Below the pieces are notes generated by a model that searched no databases, was not told the origin of the DNA, and saw only the letters and a program-made list of their open reading frames with translations. From contig NC_058165.1 of assembly GCF_020080835.1 (NCBI RefSeq), positions 6,547,771 through 6,611,770 on the forward strand: 64,000 nt of DNA, in the 5' to 3' direction. Origin of the DNA: Cotesia glomerata. Lineage: Eukaryota > Arthropoda > Insecta > Hymenoptera > Braconidae. Below, piece by piece: positions 1 to 10,917 of the stretch. Within the stretch, counting starts at the first letter, position 1. Each line of letters begins with the position of its first letter. The position numbers were made by a program, and so were the translations under genes.

Positions 1-112
1 TTTCAATTTCAGCATTTGCTATCAAATATTCGTTAAGCAATAAATATTTACTGTTCCAAATTCTGTTACTTAATGATTAATTAAATTTAGATTTTCTATT
101 AAATGACCAAAG

Positions 113-781
113 TTAGGTTGCTCAATTCTGGCTCAAGTCTGGGTTTCCATTCGACAGCCAAGGCTAGGCTTTCCAGTCTTGGCTAACGCTCGGGTGATCA
201 TTACGTCGGCTAAAGATAGGTTTCCCAGTCCTGGCCCAAGTCTGGGTCACCATATCACAATGTCACGTGAATATAAAGACTTCAAAACCCAAGTTAAGGT
301 GTCTCTAGGTTTGGCCAAAACTGGGTTATTCAGTCGAGGCCCATGTTAGGGTTACTATTCAACGGCCGAGGTTAGGTTATACAATCTTGGCCCAAGTTAG
401 GGTTACCATCCAACGGTCAAGGCTAGGTCATTAAGTCTTGGCCCATGTTAGCGTCACCATTCAACAGCCGAGGTTAGGTTACACAAACTTGGTCCAAGTT
501 AGGGTGACTGTAGGCTTGGCCAAGGCTAGTTTATCCAGTCTTGGCCCATGTTAGGGTTACCATTCAACAGCCGAGGTTAGGTTACACAAACTTGGCCCAA
601 GTTAGGGTGACGCTAGGCTTGGCCAAGGCTAGGTTATTCAGTCTTGGCCCAAACCTGGGTAGTAATTGGAATGGCCACGGCTGATTGCCCAGTTATGGCC
701 CGGGCATGGGACAATATAGGTTTGCCAAGATGGGCTTCCCAATAATGTCCCAGGTATGGCCCCGTCGTTCAACTCTGGGGC
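113..781. repeat. Degenerate GC-richer minisatellite, about 25-bp units
   Basis: About 25 diverged units of roughly 24-28 bp, each built on a core like TTGGCCCAAGTTAGGGT or its variants (GGCCGAGGTTAGGTT, GGCCAAGGCTAGG). Pairs of units form a higher-order repeat near 50 and 130 bp: the block at about 430-530 is repeated almost exactly at about 540-640. Unrelated sequence interrupts it at about 262-298. The segment is clearly richer in G and C than its surroundings. The TTAGGG/TTAGGTT words look telomere-like, but their spacing is not that of a telomere array. No reading frame of interest is present. Confidence 0.8.
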
Positions 782-901
782 TTTCTGTATGAAAACGCGA
801 TGACGCTCGGACAAATGCCCTTCACTACCTTTCATTTTTTTTGAATAATTTTTTGAATAATTTACCTATGAATCTCATGCAATCACCGATGCTGCTAACC
901 A

Positions 902-938
902 TATAAATACAGTCTGAAAATCATTTTCTAGCAGTTCG
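902..938 (+). promoter_or_regulatory. TATA box plus initiator-like pair
   Basis: TATAAATA at 902-909 is followed by GCAGTTCG at 931-938, which resembles the arthropod initiator TCAGTY. The spacing from the first T to the presumed +1 A at 933 is 31 bases, the usual core-promoter distance. It sits just downstream of the minisatellite and upstream of a local duplication. No open frame follows, so it could belong to an LTR remnant, a non-coding transcript, or be chance. Confidence 0.3.
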
Positions 939-1139
939 ATTTCGACCAGGATACCACTGGTTAGCTCCGCGTCGATCGGCTCCGGGCATAAAATTCTTCG
1001 GAAGCACAAAGTACTCCGTGATACAGGAGACAGTGCCTTGCTCGTGGTTAGGTTACATTTCGTAGCACTAACGCGGTAAATTCATTCGATATTTGCCATA
1101 ATTATACTCCGATTTTTCTTTCTTTTTATTATTTTCCGC

Positions 1140-1287
1140 TGTTGAGCGTCGACTTTTTATTATTCCGCCGTTGAGCGTTGATTTTTCCGCGTAAAGTCGC
1201 GAAATTTAAAAATAATTCCGCAGAAGCGTCGATAATACTGATAATTCATTATCAGAATTACTTAATTTCTCCGTGATACACGAGATA
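1140..1287 (+). repeat. Local direct duplication, first copy (occupied site)
   Basis: This segment (GAGCGTCGA, TTTTTCCGCGTAAAGTCGCG, CTCCGTGATACACGAGATA) recurs at about 1850-1965. A smaller internal repeat of GTTGAGCGTYGA occurs twice. The first copy is broken after CACGAGATA by the MITE at 1288-1822. Confidence 0.7.
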
Positions 1288-1822
1288 CACGGAAAAAAAA
1301 TCCTATGAAAAATTACTATAGTAACATCGTAATCCAGGACTAGACTTTCAGTATCTCGATTTTTACGATGCTGCCGTCTACAGGATACAATTTGAATTAT
1401 TGAAAATTACGATGTTATTTAGTAAATTTTTTTTCCGTAAGAGCAAGTGAATAAGGACGCATACTATATGTTTTAATAAAAGAGAGACAGAGTTTAGTAG
1501 TTTGCGACGCCACCACCGAAAGATGACCAACTACTGTATCGAGGGTCTTATTATGTGACTGAACAGAAACATTAGATATTCCCTCCGATAGCGTGAGGGG
1601 ATAAACCTTGGACTTGAGGCGGAGAGGACACCGGGTTCGATTCCTGGGTGATACAGAATAATTTTTTCAGTGACCTTAACTTCTTTTTAATTTGAGTGAT
1701 AGAAATTTACGATGTTGCATCGTGTAAATTACGATGTTTGAGTTCTGGTCCGGCACTGCAATGTCCTATACTAAAAATTACGATGTTTTCATTGTAATTT
1801 TTCATACAATTTTCTTTCCGTG
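1288..1822. mobile_element. TA-flanked MITE, CACGGAAAA termini
   Basis: Termini are CACGGAAAAAAAATC on the left and the inverted GAAAGAAAATTG... form ending CTTTCCGTG on the right, flanked by TA at 1286-1287 and 1823-1824. The second duplicate at 1850-1965 has the same flanks joined with a single TA (GAGATACGGTAATTCGG), so the insertion and its TSD are directly seen. Inside are repeated words of the type AAATTACGATGTT. A second CCGTAA-type end at about 1435 suggests that the central 1435-1690 segment was acquired. TA target and MITE size fit a Tc1/mariner-like parent, which is inference. Confidence 0.75.
1582..1652 (+). other. tRNA-like segment with perfect B box
   Basis: GGTTCGATTCC at 1634-1644 is an exact Pol III B box inside a five-pair T-arm-like stem (CCGGG/CCTGG). 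An A-box-like TAGCGTGAGGGG lies about 45 bases upstream. No acceptor stem closes at the right distance, so this is not a working tRNA gene. It may be the head of a tRNA-derived SINE, or a decayed tRNA pseudogene, carried inside the MITE. Confidence 0.25.
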
Positions 1823-1849
1823 TACGGTAGTTCGGTAGTGAAAATATCA

Positions 1850-1965
1850 GAGCGTCGATTAATGTTAAGTTTTTCCGCGTAAAGTCGCGAAGATTAAAAT
1901 AATTCATTATCAGAAATTACTTAATTTCTCCGTGATACACGAGATACGGTAATTCGGTAGTGAAA
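1850..1965 (+). repeat. Local direct duplication, second copy (empty site)
   Basis: Matches 1160-1287 plus the 1825-1845 flank without the MITE. It keeps one TA where the MITE copy has two. Confidence 0.7.
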
Positions 1966-3229
1966 ATACCCATAGACGGTGAAAAGGCCCATAAAATTTG
2001 AGCCTCTCTATTAAAGAGCAGACTTCCAGGGTAAGCCTAAAAGATTATTTACTTTTAAGACATTATTTTTCTAAACTTATCTTTACCTAACGTTTGTGGT
2101 CTTCGTTTTTTATCTATATCTTTATTAACCATTTATAGCTTGTAAACACAAATCTGTAACTCTCTTACTTGTTTTCTCAATAAATCCAAAAAAATAAACA
2201 ACTTAATTCTTTCATTTTTACTTTTAAAATAAATTAAGATCTCCTTTACAAAATAAAATTACAACTAAACAATAGAATAGGTTACTCGTGACCGAAGTCA
2301 GCAGGATCCTTCATCCTTACTCTCTCTAAGTTAACACTTAGAGATAATGTTCGAGTTTGTGTACCGCTCCACACTCCAACGCAATTTTTAATTTAGCTCC
2401 CGAACGGACAAGGTGATAACGTTCGAATATTTGAGATTTTATTTCATATTCCTTGCGCCCATCACTCACTCCGTTCGTGATACATGTCTCAAGGGGCAAA
2501 CGATTCTGAGCGAGAATGCAACGTAGCCAAGTTAAAAAAAAGACGCAGTGGGATTATTTTTCTACTTCTGCGCATGTGAGAGGAGGCGCAAAAGTGTACT
2601 GCATCTCAACTACTTCATATTGTAGTTATAATGCTTTACATTGGGGCATATGGGGGGGAAATTTTTCCAAAAGTTGAGAACCGTTGTAGGGTAATACCTC
2701 CTTAAAGCGAATATCGAAAAAAAGTCGTTGTCAAAATCGCCTCTAAACGGCCAAATGACATACAATATTTTTTGTTATTATTGCTCCATAAGTTTAACTT
2801 TTGAGGGATAGGAGGCAAATAATGACATATTCAAATTTTATGAAGTTTCACAAGAGCAAAAAAACTTTATATTTATAAAAAATTTTATATTAATTGTCTT
2901 TTTATTAATTTATTTATTTATGGCGTGGTTGTTATTTTATTAACATTAGGTCCGCTTCGTAATAAACTGCCAGAACACAGAAAAAAAAATTTTTTTCCAC
3001 CTAGAATACTAAATTTTTTACTCGAGTTTTCTTGATTTAAAAAAAACTGGTATTCTTAACCTTAAAATACTACGTTTTATTATAAGGCTAGTTTTTTGAC
3101 AGTGAGAATACTGTATTCTTATAGTTAAAAAACTTTTGTATTTTAATCATAAGAATACCAATTTTTTACCCATAAGGAAACATTTCCTTGGTAGAAAAAA
3201 ACTTTTTTCTCAGTACAGAGAAATAATTA
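1966..3229. other. Low-copy AT-rich stretch, no gene seen
   Basis: The part at 2280-2600 is less AT-rich and shows no duplicate within the window. It holds no convincing reading frame. The part at 2970-3200 contains A/T runs with inverted ends (GAATACT words). The small frames here show no family resemblance. Confidence 0.4.
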
Positions 3230-4229
3230 GCGCCACGAGTACATCCGTATTCGCTGTGAGTGAAGCCATGGTAGGGGAAATGAAATCGACTGAAGCGTTC
3301 GCAGTGGTTACTTTCGGAGTTACGGGAGGCTATTATTCCTAAAATTATAAGCAAGTACACGTGGAAGTATTTATTTTGTTTTAATTTTAATAAATTAAAA
3401 AAAAATGAGACACCAGAGTTGTTGTGTCTTAAAAAATACCAGCAGAAATATTTACTGCATTCTTTTTTATTTTTTATCATTATACGTACTTGTTGTTGAT
3501 TCGTTTAACTAAAAAACAAAACTGCAATTATTACACTGATAAAAGGATTTATTAACTATTAATAATTTAATTTATTTGAAGACAATTATTTAATTTATTA
3601 AACTTTAATAAATATTTTTTAACATTCAATAAATATTTATTTGGTAGGAAAGTACAACAATTAATAGTTAATAACTATTTATTAATAGTTAACGAATATT
3701 TATTAACAGTTAATAAATATTTTGTTGAGTGAATTTGTTTTGCTTGTAATATCATATGATATGAAGATTTCTTATAAACAAAAATCATTTTTATAAATTA
3801 TTTGTATTAATTATATTACATTATAATAACGTTTATTGTAAAATACCGAATTCTATCATAGCTCATAATTATCTTTTGTATTTATAAATATTAAAAAGGT
3901 TAATTTATTTAGTGAATTGAATTATTATCATGTATTCCAGCTATAGGATTATAAAAAGTGTCAAAAGAAAATGCTATTTTTGCTTTTGATTTTAAATAAA
4001 TATTTGCTAACAGTTAAAAAATATTAATTAACAAACAAATCCTTCTATCGGTGTATAAAATTGTCACATATTTTTTATAACTTTTTTTTTTACAATTATT
4101 TATAAAATTTATTTATTTTTATGTTTCTTGCTATTGACATACGTATAAAAACATACTCTGACAGCCTCCCGTAGTTCATATTTTGACTGGCGCTGCAGTC
4201 ACACTCATAGCGAATAGCTACGAGCCGCA
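3230..4229. mobile_element. Element with about 100-bp inverted ends
   Basis: The left part (GCGCCACGAG ... TATTCGCTGTGAGTG ... TACGGGAGGCT, 3230-3330) is matched in reverse by the right part (AGCCTCCCGTAGTTC ... CACTCATAGCGAATAGC ... CGAGCCGC, 4164-4229). The centre is occupied by the MITE at 3534-4053. No transposase frame is present, so it is non-autonomous. Superfamily is unknown and no clear target duplication was read. Confidence 0.55.
3534..4053. mobile_element. TA-flanked MITE, CACYGATARAAGGATTT termini
   Basis: The left end CACTGATAAAAGGATTT and the inverted right end AAATCCTTCTATCGGTG are flanked by TA at 3532-3533 and 4054-4055. The interior is very AT-rich with many variants of TTAATAAATATTTATTAA. 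It is nested in the inverted-repeat element around it. Related single ends occur near 5080 and 9615. Confidence 0.65.
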
Positions 4230-4656
4230 GTCTGGATAGCGAAATAAAATTGTTTAAAATTCTCAACAAATTAATTTCTTGTCATAGCAATACCCATTTT
4301 TTTCAAAATAAATTTTTCCTCTCAGTGTAAAATATTAAATACTCGACATTGAAATTTTTACTCTTCTTACAGTGACGAAAATTTTTTTACTGTTAAATTG
4401 ATTGATATTTCGCCCAAAAATTCGGACAAACGAAAATTAGTAAATTATTGATCCATTCAAATTCTTCTTCATGTTCCAAAAACATTCTATAAAAAATTGA
4501 AATTTATTAAACGGTAATATTACAGGAATATCTAAGCAAGGATGTGTATAGACACGCGTGGTTTCGGCATTTAATCTAGTGAGTTATTGTCCACTCGGAA
4601 CGGCAAATATCCTTATTAATAACAGTCCTTCTGTTATCATTATTATTACTGATATG

Positions 4657-4688
<32 letters not shown>

Positions 4689-5192
4689 CATGAGAGGCTA
4701 GGCTTTGAGTTCATCTGTTGTTGGAGCGGTAATACGCTCGCGCCATGCATCCGTGGTCACGTTGCAATACATATACAATCAAGCTCTAATTAAATCTTAA
4801 GTAGCGCTTTGTCCGAATAATTACGGTGTAGTCAAGATGATCGCGAATCCCGTGTGTGCATTTATTACATACACAATTATATTATCCGCGTGTATGTGGC
4901 GTGTATAAACTTGCGTCAATACCGCGGAGGTAAATATTCATTTTCGAGTAAATGCATGCTGCTAATATAATATATCAACTTGTTTCATCATTATACGATT
5001 TTAATTATCTACTACTCTATTTATATTTTCATTTTTTATTTCCACTTCAGTCTCAATGTTTCGTTAAACACATATTTATAGAAGGATTTGTTGATATTTA
5101 TTAAACTTTATTAACAATTACCGTTAAAACATTGTTCTATTACTGTGTTAAAAATTCGATTGAATGATTTAAAAGTATGGAAAATCCAAGAG
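4230..5192. other. Low-copy stretch with (ATT)n
   Basis: No gene seen. (ATT)n microsatellite at about 4658-4688. 4690-4960 is less AT-rich and appears single-copy in the window. A fragment like the CACTGATAGAAGGATTTGTT family end lies near 5080. Confidence 0.4.
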
Positions 5193-5205
5193 TGCACGAC
5201 TCATA

Positions 5206-5960
5206 CACGGAAAAAAGTAAACTGTAATATTCACTCGGATTCCAGTTAATTTTTATAGTTTCAAACAGTAAAGCCGACATCAGGGTGGCAAAAATATAAA
5301 TATTACAGAACTTAATGTAGAAAGTATAAAAGCCACAATTTATAATTTAATATCCAAAATAAGTGATTAGTAGCTGTCACTATAGTAAATAACGACTCTT
5401 TCATTTTAAAAAATTACAGTTTCAAACAGTAAAAATTACCATTTCAATATATAGTCCATATTATGAGAAGGGGAACTTAGATGAAAGAGAAGGGGGTCCC
5501 ACTCTGGGAGAATTTAACATTTGAAACAGTAAAAATTATACTTTTAAAATATACATTTTACCAGCCCAAGCAAGTCAATAATTACAGTTTGATTTTTAGC
5601 GTTGCGTTTAAAATTTACCATTTTACTTTGTAAATATTGACGTTGCTTGTATTAGAAATTTACTAACTTTATTTTATACTTTTTACATATCATAAGATCA
5701 TTTTTTAGGTATGAAATGATAAATATCAAAGTCTGAATTCTTAATTATTATACTTTAACATTTTAGACATTTACATATCGAATATTACTGTTTGAAATAG
5801 TATTTTCTTCCATGTAAAGAGTAAATTGTAACGTTTAAATAGTAAATATTATAAATTGAATAGTAAAATCACGATTTTACTGTTTGAAATGGTAATTTTT
5901 AGCAGTTGATCATTACTTCTTATAAATCGACTGTTATTTATTAGTTTACTTTTTTCCGTG
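5206..5960. mobile_element. TA-flanked MITE, CACGGAAAAAAGTAAAC termini
   Basis: The left end CACGGAAAAAAGTAAACTG and the inverted right end GTTTACTTTTTTCCGTG are flanked by TA at 5204-5205 and 5961-5962. The relative at 32202 has the same target without the insert. The interior repeats words such as TTTCAAACAGTAAAAATT in both orientations. It shares the CACGGAAA tip with the MITE at 1288-1822, so both may have been moved by one mariner-like transposase (inference). Confidence 0.8.
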
Positions 5961-6457
5961 TAGTGCTCATTTAATTATGTAACAATAAAAAAATGTAAAA
6001 AAAAAATAAAACTGCGGTAGTCCGACGATATTGTGCAGGCACCCCTAGTGGGATAAATATTCATAATATATAAAGATATGCAGTATGTTGGTTTTTTTAT
6101 TTTATTAATTGCAATTAAACAACACTGAATTACTTAGCCATTCGCGATAGGGGACCTACAATTCCTTCATAAAATTAAAAAAAAAAAATTGGTAATTATC
6201 CAGAAGTAGAGTTTCACCTATTTTAGATAAAATTGAAATAAAATAAAAAATCGAAAAATTAATCTTTTTTAAAACTTTTTTTTCCAAATTGATCTTCGTC
6301 ACGGCGGATTTATAATAAAAATGATACAATCTATGAATACTTTGGTGTTTTTTTTTTTTTTTTTCATATAAAAGTTCGAAAATTTACGATTTAAAAAATA
6401 TTCAAATTATAATATTCTGATTTTTTTCTAATTTATTCTATTTTTATCGTTCTTTAA

Positions 6458-6954
6458 GATAGTATCCATGGTATAATATTGTCAAAAAATAAAAGATTAT
6501 ACGCGTCGCAAAAGTATATGAGCTTGTAGCTAAGTATTCTATAATTTTTACGCAAGACTGTACCTGCGGAGACGCAACTCGTACAATCGTTTCTGTCCGA
6601 CTCTATAGATATATACTTTTTCATAAATTGTTGAACATAAATCAATTATTTATAACTAATTAGACGGTCAAAAATTTTTTTTGACTTTGTTTTAAACTCA
6701 CAACAAATGCATTAAAAGATTGTCAGTTTTTTTAAAGTTTCTGACAGTTAGTTCTTTTATAACTAAAAAACTGGTACAGAACTGCAGAGAGCGTATGCAA
6801 TCAATGTTAAATATCCAATTTTTAATTGTATTGATCTCGGGTTATGTGTGGTCAATCGACTTCAAATTTTAAAGGTAATTGTATCATCATGTCTTTAATA
6901 AATATACAAAAATTTAGAATTTTCTGACGGTATGCCTTAATCATGACAACTACT
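6458..6954. mobile_element. TTAA-flanked non-autonomous element, copy 1
   Basis: Flanked by TTAA at 6454-6457 and 6955-6958. The left end is GATAGTATCCATGG and the right end is the inverted form ending GACAACTAC, a decayed match to the second copy (51312-51984, opposite orientation), whose ends are GGTAGTTG and GAAACTACC. The TTAA target points to piggyBac-like or Kolobok-like mobilisation. No transposase frame. Confidence 0.75.
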
Positions 6955-6960
6955 TTAAGA

Positions 6961-7858
6961 AAAAAATTAGGAAAACGGGTGACCCTGAAGGCTATCCCTG
7001 CAACTTCCCGCCAATTCTATACCTAAACGCTTGAAACTGCACTTATGACGTTTTTGAGCTCTTCGAGCTCATAAATACAATTTTTGTGTTATTTTGAGCT
7101 CTCCGAGCTCAAAAAAATAGCTTTTGTATGCTTTTGAGCTCTTCGAGCTCAAAAGTTTGAAAGAAGTTTGATAAAACACTATTTTTTGAATTTTCAAATC
7201 GCAATAACTTTTGAATGAATGAACCGATTTCTACGCGGTTGGTGGCATTCGACGCAGTTTTTTAAGCTTCATGAAGAATCTTCAAGCTTAAATTGATAGA
7301 ACGAAAAATTTCGGGGTAATTCCGAAAAAACACTTTTTTCGGTTTTATTTCGTCAACGATAACTCACGAACGAATCAACCGATTTTGACCGGACTGGCGG
7401 CGATCGACGTGGATTTTTTATGTTAAGAGCTGATTAGTTTTTGAAATTGATCGGTGGAGCCGTTTAAAAGTTGTTCCAAAAAAACCTCATTTGAAAAAAT
7501 TTTTTTTTGTACTTTTGTTGCGATTTCTCAAAATATACCGGTCCGAATCGTTCCAAATTGTATGTAAAATCTAAGTTTAGTCAAGCCCTTTCGAATGGCA
7601 CCAACCGCGATCAAATCTGTCAAGCCGTTCAAAAGTTATGAGAGGTTTACATACATCCACACACACACACACACACACATGCATACATACATACATACAT
7701 ACAGGCATACAGACACCATCGCGGGAATAGTCAGGGAAGCTCCCTAGGACCTCGAAACGTCGAGATTCGATGAAAACTCGATTTTCGTAAAACGGGGTGA
7801 AAACAATAACTTCCCGATTTTTGAAAATCTTCGATTTTCCTAGCGGAAAGTTAAAAAT
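6961..7858 (+). mobile_element. Family A repeat, plus orientation
   Basis: The head is AAAAATTAGGAAAACGG..GACC followed by CCCTGCAACTTCCCGC; the tail is GGAAAGTTAAAAAT. In order inside: three GAGCTCTTCGAGCTC-type palindromes (7050-7160), degenerate modules with ACCGATTTTGACCGG and GGCGGCGATCGACGTG, a short (CA)n/(CATA)n tract at about 7660-7702, then a conserved tail (GTCGAGATTCGATGAAAACTC). No coding potential. It starts immediately after the TTAA element. Confidence 0.75.
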
Positions 7859-8365
7859 ATTTCAATAATCGAAAAAGTAACATCGTCACCATTCCATTGA
7901 AAAACACCTAAAATGGTAAATTTTTTAACTTCAAATTAAAAAAAAATTACCGAAATATTCAAGTTTCATACTTTGTATGATTTTTATCATAAATCCGCCG
8001 TAAAGAACAGCTTGAAAAAAAAAAAAATATTCAAAAAGATCAATTTTTCGATTTTTTACATTCAAAAATAGGTGGAGCCCCACTTAAAATTACCAATTTT
8101 TTTTACTATTTTGATGTTTTTTTTCGTTTCTATGGTAGTAAATCAATTTTTGAAAAGTAAGGAATTAATCTTTATTAAATTATCGTGACAAAAGTATGCA
8201 AAATATCTTGATTCCGTTAATTATCAAGTGTATAATAATAAAAATAGTTGCCGAAATGAGGCGAAGAAAATTTTTTCTATTTTAAAGCATTCTCTGATGT
8301 TTGCATCATGATTAGTGCAGAAATAAAAGCAAAATAAACTATGTTAATAAGTTATTTCAAGAAGA

Positions 8366-8382
8366 ATCCGCTAGATGGCTCC
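8366..8382 (+). promoter_or_regulatory. CTCF-like core motif, isolated
   Basis: ATCCGCTAGATGGCTCC contains CCGCTAGATGGC, close to the CTCF core CCASYAGRKGGC. Unlike the other copies it lacks the TTCTTGGTTT flank, so it may be unrelated to that dispersed repeat. Confidence 0.3.
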
Positions 8383-8609
8383 AACTTTCGCAGTTCAAAT
8401 GTCAAAATTTGGGTATTTAAATTCACTGAAAAATTTTCACTGGTCCAGGGTTTGAATCCCAGACGAGGTAATTAGGTAGATTTCATAGAAATCAATCTTT
8501 TGCATTGGTCCTCATGTTGGAATTTACTCGGAATTTTGTCGTAATATCTCTTAACTAGTCGAGTAAAGCTCAAATATAACGTTAGTTAAAAAATTTATAT
8601 ATGTATGTA

Positions 8610-9400
8610 TATATATATATGTAATATAACGCAGGATGTTGCCGCGATTGTGTCTACAGTTCTTGACGGATCTAGATGAAATTTGTTACACATATTCTAT
8701 AGATAACCTTGGATGAGTTCGAAGATGAGTGAAATCCATCAATAAGTTTAGAAATGGCAGCTCTTTAAAATTATCAAAATAGTGAAAATCACGTTTTCGG
8801 TGACTTCATTGATGTATAACTTTTGATTGAAAAGAGATGGCTAATTTGTGACAAATTCATGTGAAAGCTCATGAAATTACCTTTAATTTGACGTATATAA
8901 AATTGACATTTTGACCATTTTTAGTTATTTTATCAAAGTTAAGAGTTCTATTGCTTTCAGGCAATGTGTAGTGCAACCGACTTATGAATGTTATTCTGTT
9001 GAGAATTCTCAACAGATCCTAATGAAATTTAGTTTGCAAATTCTTTACACAATTAGCTTGCATGAACATTAAAATGAGTGAAATCCTTTGTTTAGTTTAG
9101 AAATAGTAGCTCTTCAAAATGATCAAAATAGTAAAGATTACGTTTCCGGTGACTTTATTTATGTATAACTTTTAATAGCAAAAAGATAGCTGATTTTTGA
9201 TAAATTCATGTAAAAGCTTACAAAATTACTTCTAATTTGACGTATACAACGTTAACTTTTTGACAATTATTAGTTATTTTATCGAAGTTATTCACCACAA
9301 AAAAATTATTAAAATTACAAAAATTATAAAAATTGTGATTTTTGTAATTTTACTTCTGAACAACTTTTGATTGAAAAACGATAGCTCAATTTTAAAACTT
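8610..9400 (+). repeat. Tandem repeat, about 350-bp unit, two copies plus a partial
   Basis: The unit at about 8620-8945 (GATGAGTGAAATCC, TTTAGAAATGGCAGCTCTT, TTCGGTGACTTCAT, TGTATAACTTTTGATTG) recurs at about 8975-9290 at moderate identity. A third partial copy near 9345-9400 keeps only the ACAACTTTTGATTGAAAAACGATAGCT part. Non-coding. Confidence 0.7.
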
Positions 9401-10431
9401 TTACTTTAAAGTTGACACACAAAAATAACGAAAAATATGAAAACATACGATGGTTCGATTTGAAAATAATTAAAAGAAACTATACTTTCATTAATAAAAG
9501 TTTAAGTAATAATTATTCGACAAATTTTTTTTATAATTATTTACAATTACAAAAAATTGAAATCTACCTTCCATCTCGGGCGGAGCCGAATGGCTTACTT
9601 TTTTTTTTTTTACACACTGATAGAAAGATTTGTTAATATTCAATAAGCTTCATTGATTACTAATAAATAATTTTAATTCTTCAAACTAAATAATTGTCAG
9701 TGTGGTTTTTGAAATTAAAAAAAAAAATTTATTCATTTTTGATGAACAAAAAAATTATATTATCCTATAATAAATCCTATAATAAAATTGAGATGAAATG
9801 TATGTGGCATCAATTTATTCGTGATGTGATTGGTCATAAGCATGAAAATATATGCAAATGCTATATTCAAGCGCGCGCTTGCGCGCGCAAATTACATTCT
9901 AGTTATTTAAAAAAATCCAAATATCATTTTTATAAGTTAAATTAAGTAAGCATCAAATTTACAAAAATTGTTGACTTGAGAAATTTTATCACTAGCTTGA
10001 TGAAGTAGTATTTGATATGTTATACCCATTGAAGAGTAATAGATAGCGGGTGAAGGAAAAAAATGTTTTTAAATAATAGATTTACAGAGAAATAGAGTAG
10101 AATTCTTATTCAAACCACAAATTCCATTGGACCGAATTCCGTTACTTACGTGTCTATTTCCAAACGAATGTTGACACACGTCTCATTGCTCTTCCGTGTC
10201 CACAAAAGTTTAACGGTTTGGAATTGGATCCACTGAGACTTAAATGTAACTATAGACGCTTCTGTCCTTAGAAGTTTGACTCTCGCGAAGACAATACAAG
10301 AATGGAAATACAAAACAATGCGAAGAAAACAAACTCATTTTCGAGTAAAAATTTTCAATTATTTTTCTATAAAACAAAAAAAAAAAAAAACAGAAATTTG
10401 ATCGTAGAAACTCAAAACTAAAAATTTTTAC
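9401..10431. other. AT-rich stretch with a GC-alternating tract
   Basis: No gene seen. A CACTGATAGAAAGATTTGTT family end starts at about 9615. The tract AAGCGCGCGCTTGCGCGCGC at about 9868-9888 is alternating purine-pyrimidine and partly palindromic, unusual in this composition. 10080-10330 is less AT-rich and single-copy in the window. Confidence 0.4.
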
Positions 10432-10917
10432 ACACTATGAGGAAAAATTTTTTTTCCTCTAATAGAAAAAATGAAATCGTTTCTCACAATAATTTTATTG
10501 TTGATAAAAGTTTTTTAGATTAGGTAAAAAACAATTTTGAATGAAAACTTGCAAATTATTTGTCTAAAATTGTTTTTTTTCCAATAAAAAAATTTTTTTT
10601 TTTAATAAGAAAGTTAATATGAAAAAATTTATTATTTTTTCAGTTAAGAAATAAAATTATTCAAAATTTTCAACAAATTAATTCTTTGCACAGTAAAAAA
10701 TTTTGTCGTTGTTTCAAAAAATTTTTGGGTGTACGATTTAACACTTGTAAGTTTAGCACTTTTTTACGTTAATTCTCATAAATCACCACAAAAAAAGTGT
10801 TGAATATTTGACATAAAATTTTCTAACCTACATTTTTTTGACGCAATTATGCAAAATTTTTTACTGTGTTTCACAACAATGCTCATTTTTGTCAAAAAAC
10901 CATTTTTTCTCTGAGTG
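10432..10917. mobile_element. Probable non-autonomous element, CACTATGAGGAAAAATT ends
   Basis: The left CACTATGAGGAAAAATTTTT and right ATTTTTTCTCTGAGTG are inverted relatives, and the interior is A/T-only-rich with several long near-palindromes. A clean 180-bp MITE is nested inside. A sequence related to the interior lies near 4255-4325. Boundaries are uncertain. Confidence 0.4.
10689..10868. mobile_element. Short MITE, CACAGTAAAAAATTTTG ends
   Basis: The 17-base terminal inverted repeats CACAGTAAAAAATTTTG and CAAAATTTTTTACTGTG are perfect. The same type of tip bounds the 154-bp element at 47157-47310. Non-coding. Confidence 0.7.

Larger units (their letters stand above)
5193..8319. mobile_element. 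Old TIR element (TGCACGACTCATGATGC ends), split by three insertions
   Basis: The left end TGCACGACTCA starts at 5193 and the inverted right end GCATCATGATTAGTGCA ends at 8319. An uninterrupted relative at 32202-32826 has the same ends and the same order of internal sequence (the GTGCAGG/GTGCACAGGTGCC..., ACACTGAATTAC, and GTTGCCGAAATGA segments). Here the body is broken by a TA-MITE (5206-5960), a TTAA element (6458-6954) and a family A element (6961-7858). No transposase is encoded, so it is a non-autonomous DNA transposon of unknown superfamily. Confidence 0.75.

Noticed and set aside
113..781. Telomeric repeat array
   Set aside because: TTAGG/TTAGGG words occur once per about 25-bp unit, not as uninterrupted tandem pentamers or hexamers.
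8425..8475. Second tRNA-like site (GGTTTGAATCC in a CCAGGGTTTGAATCCCAGAC stem)
   Set aside because: Only a T-arm-like stem is present; no A box, anticodon arm or acceptor stem at the right spacing.
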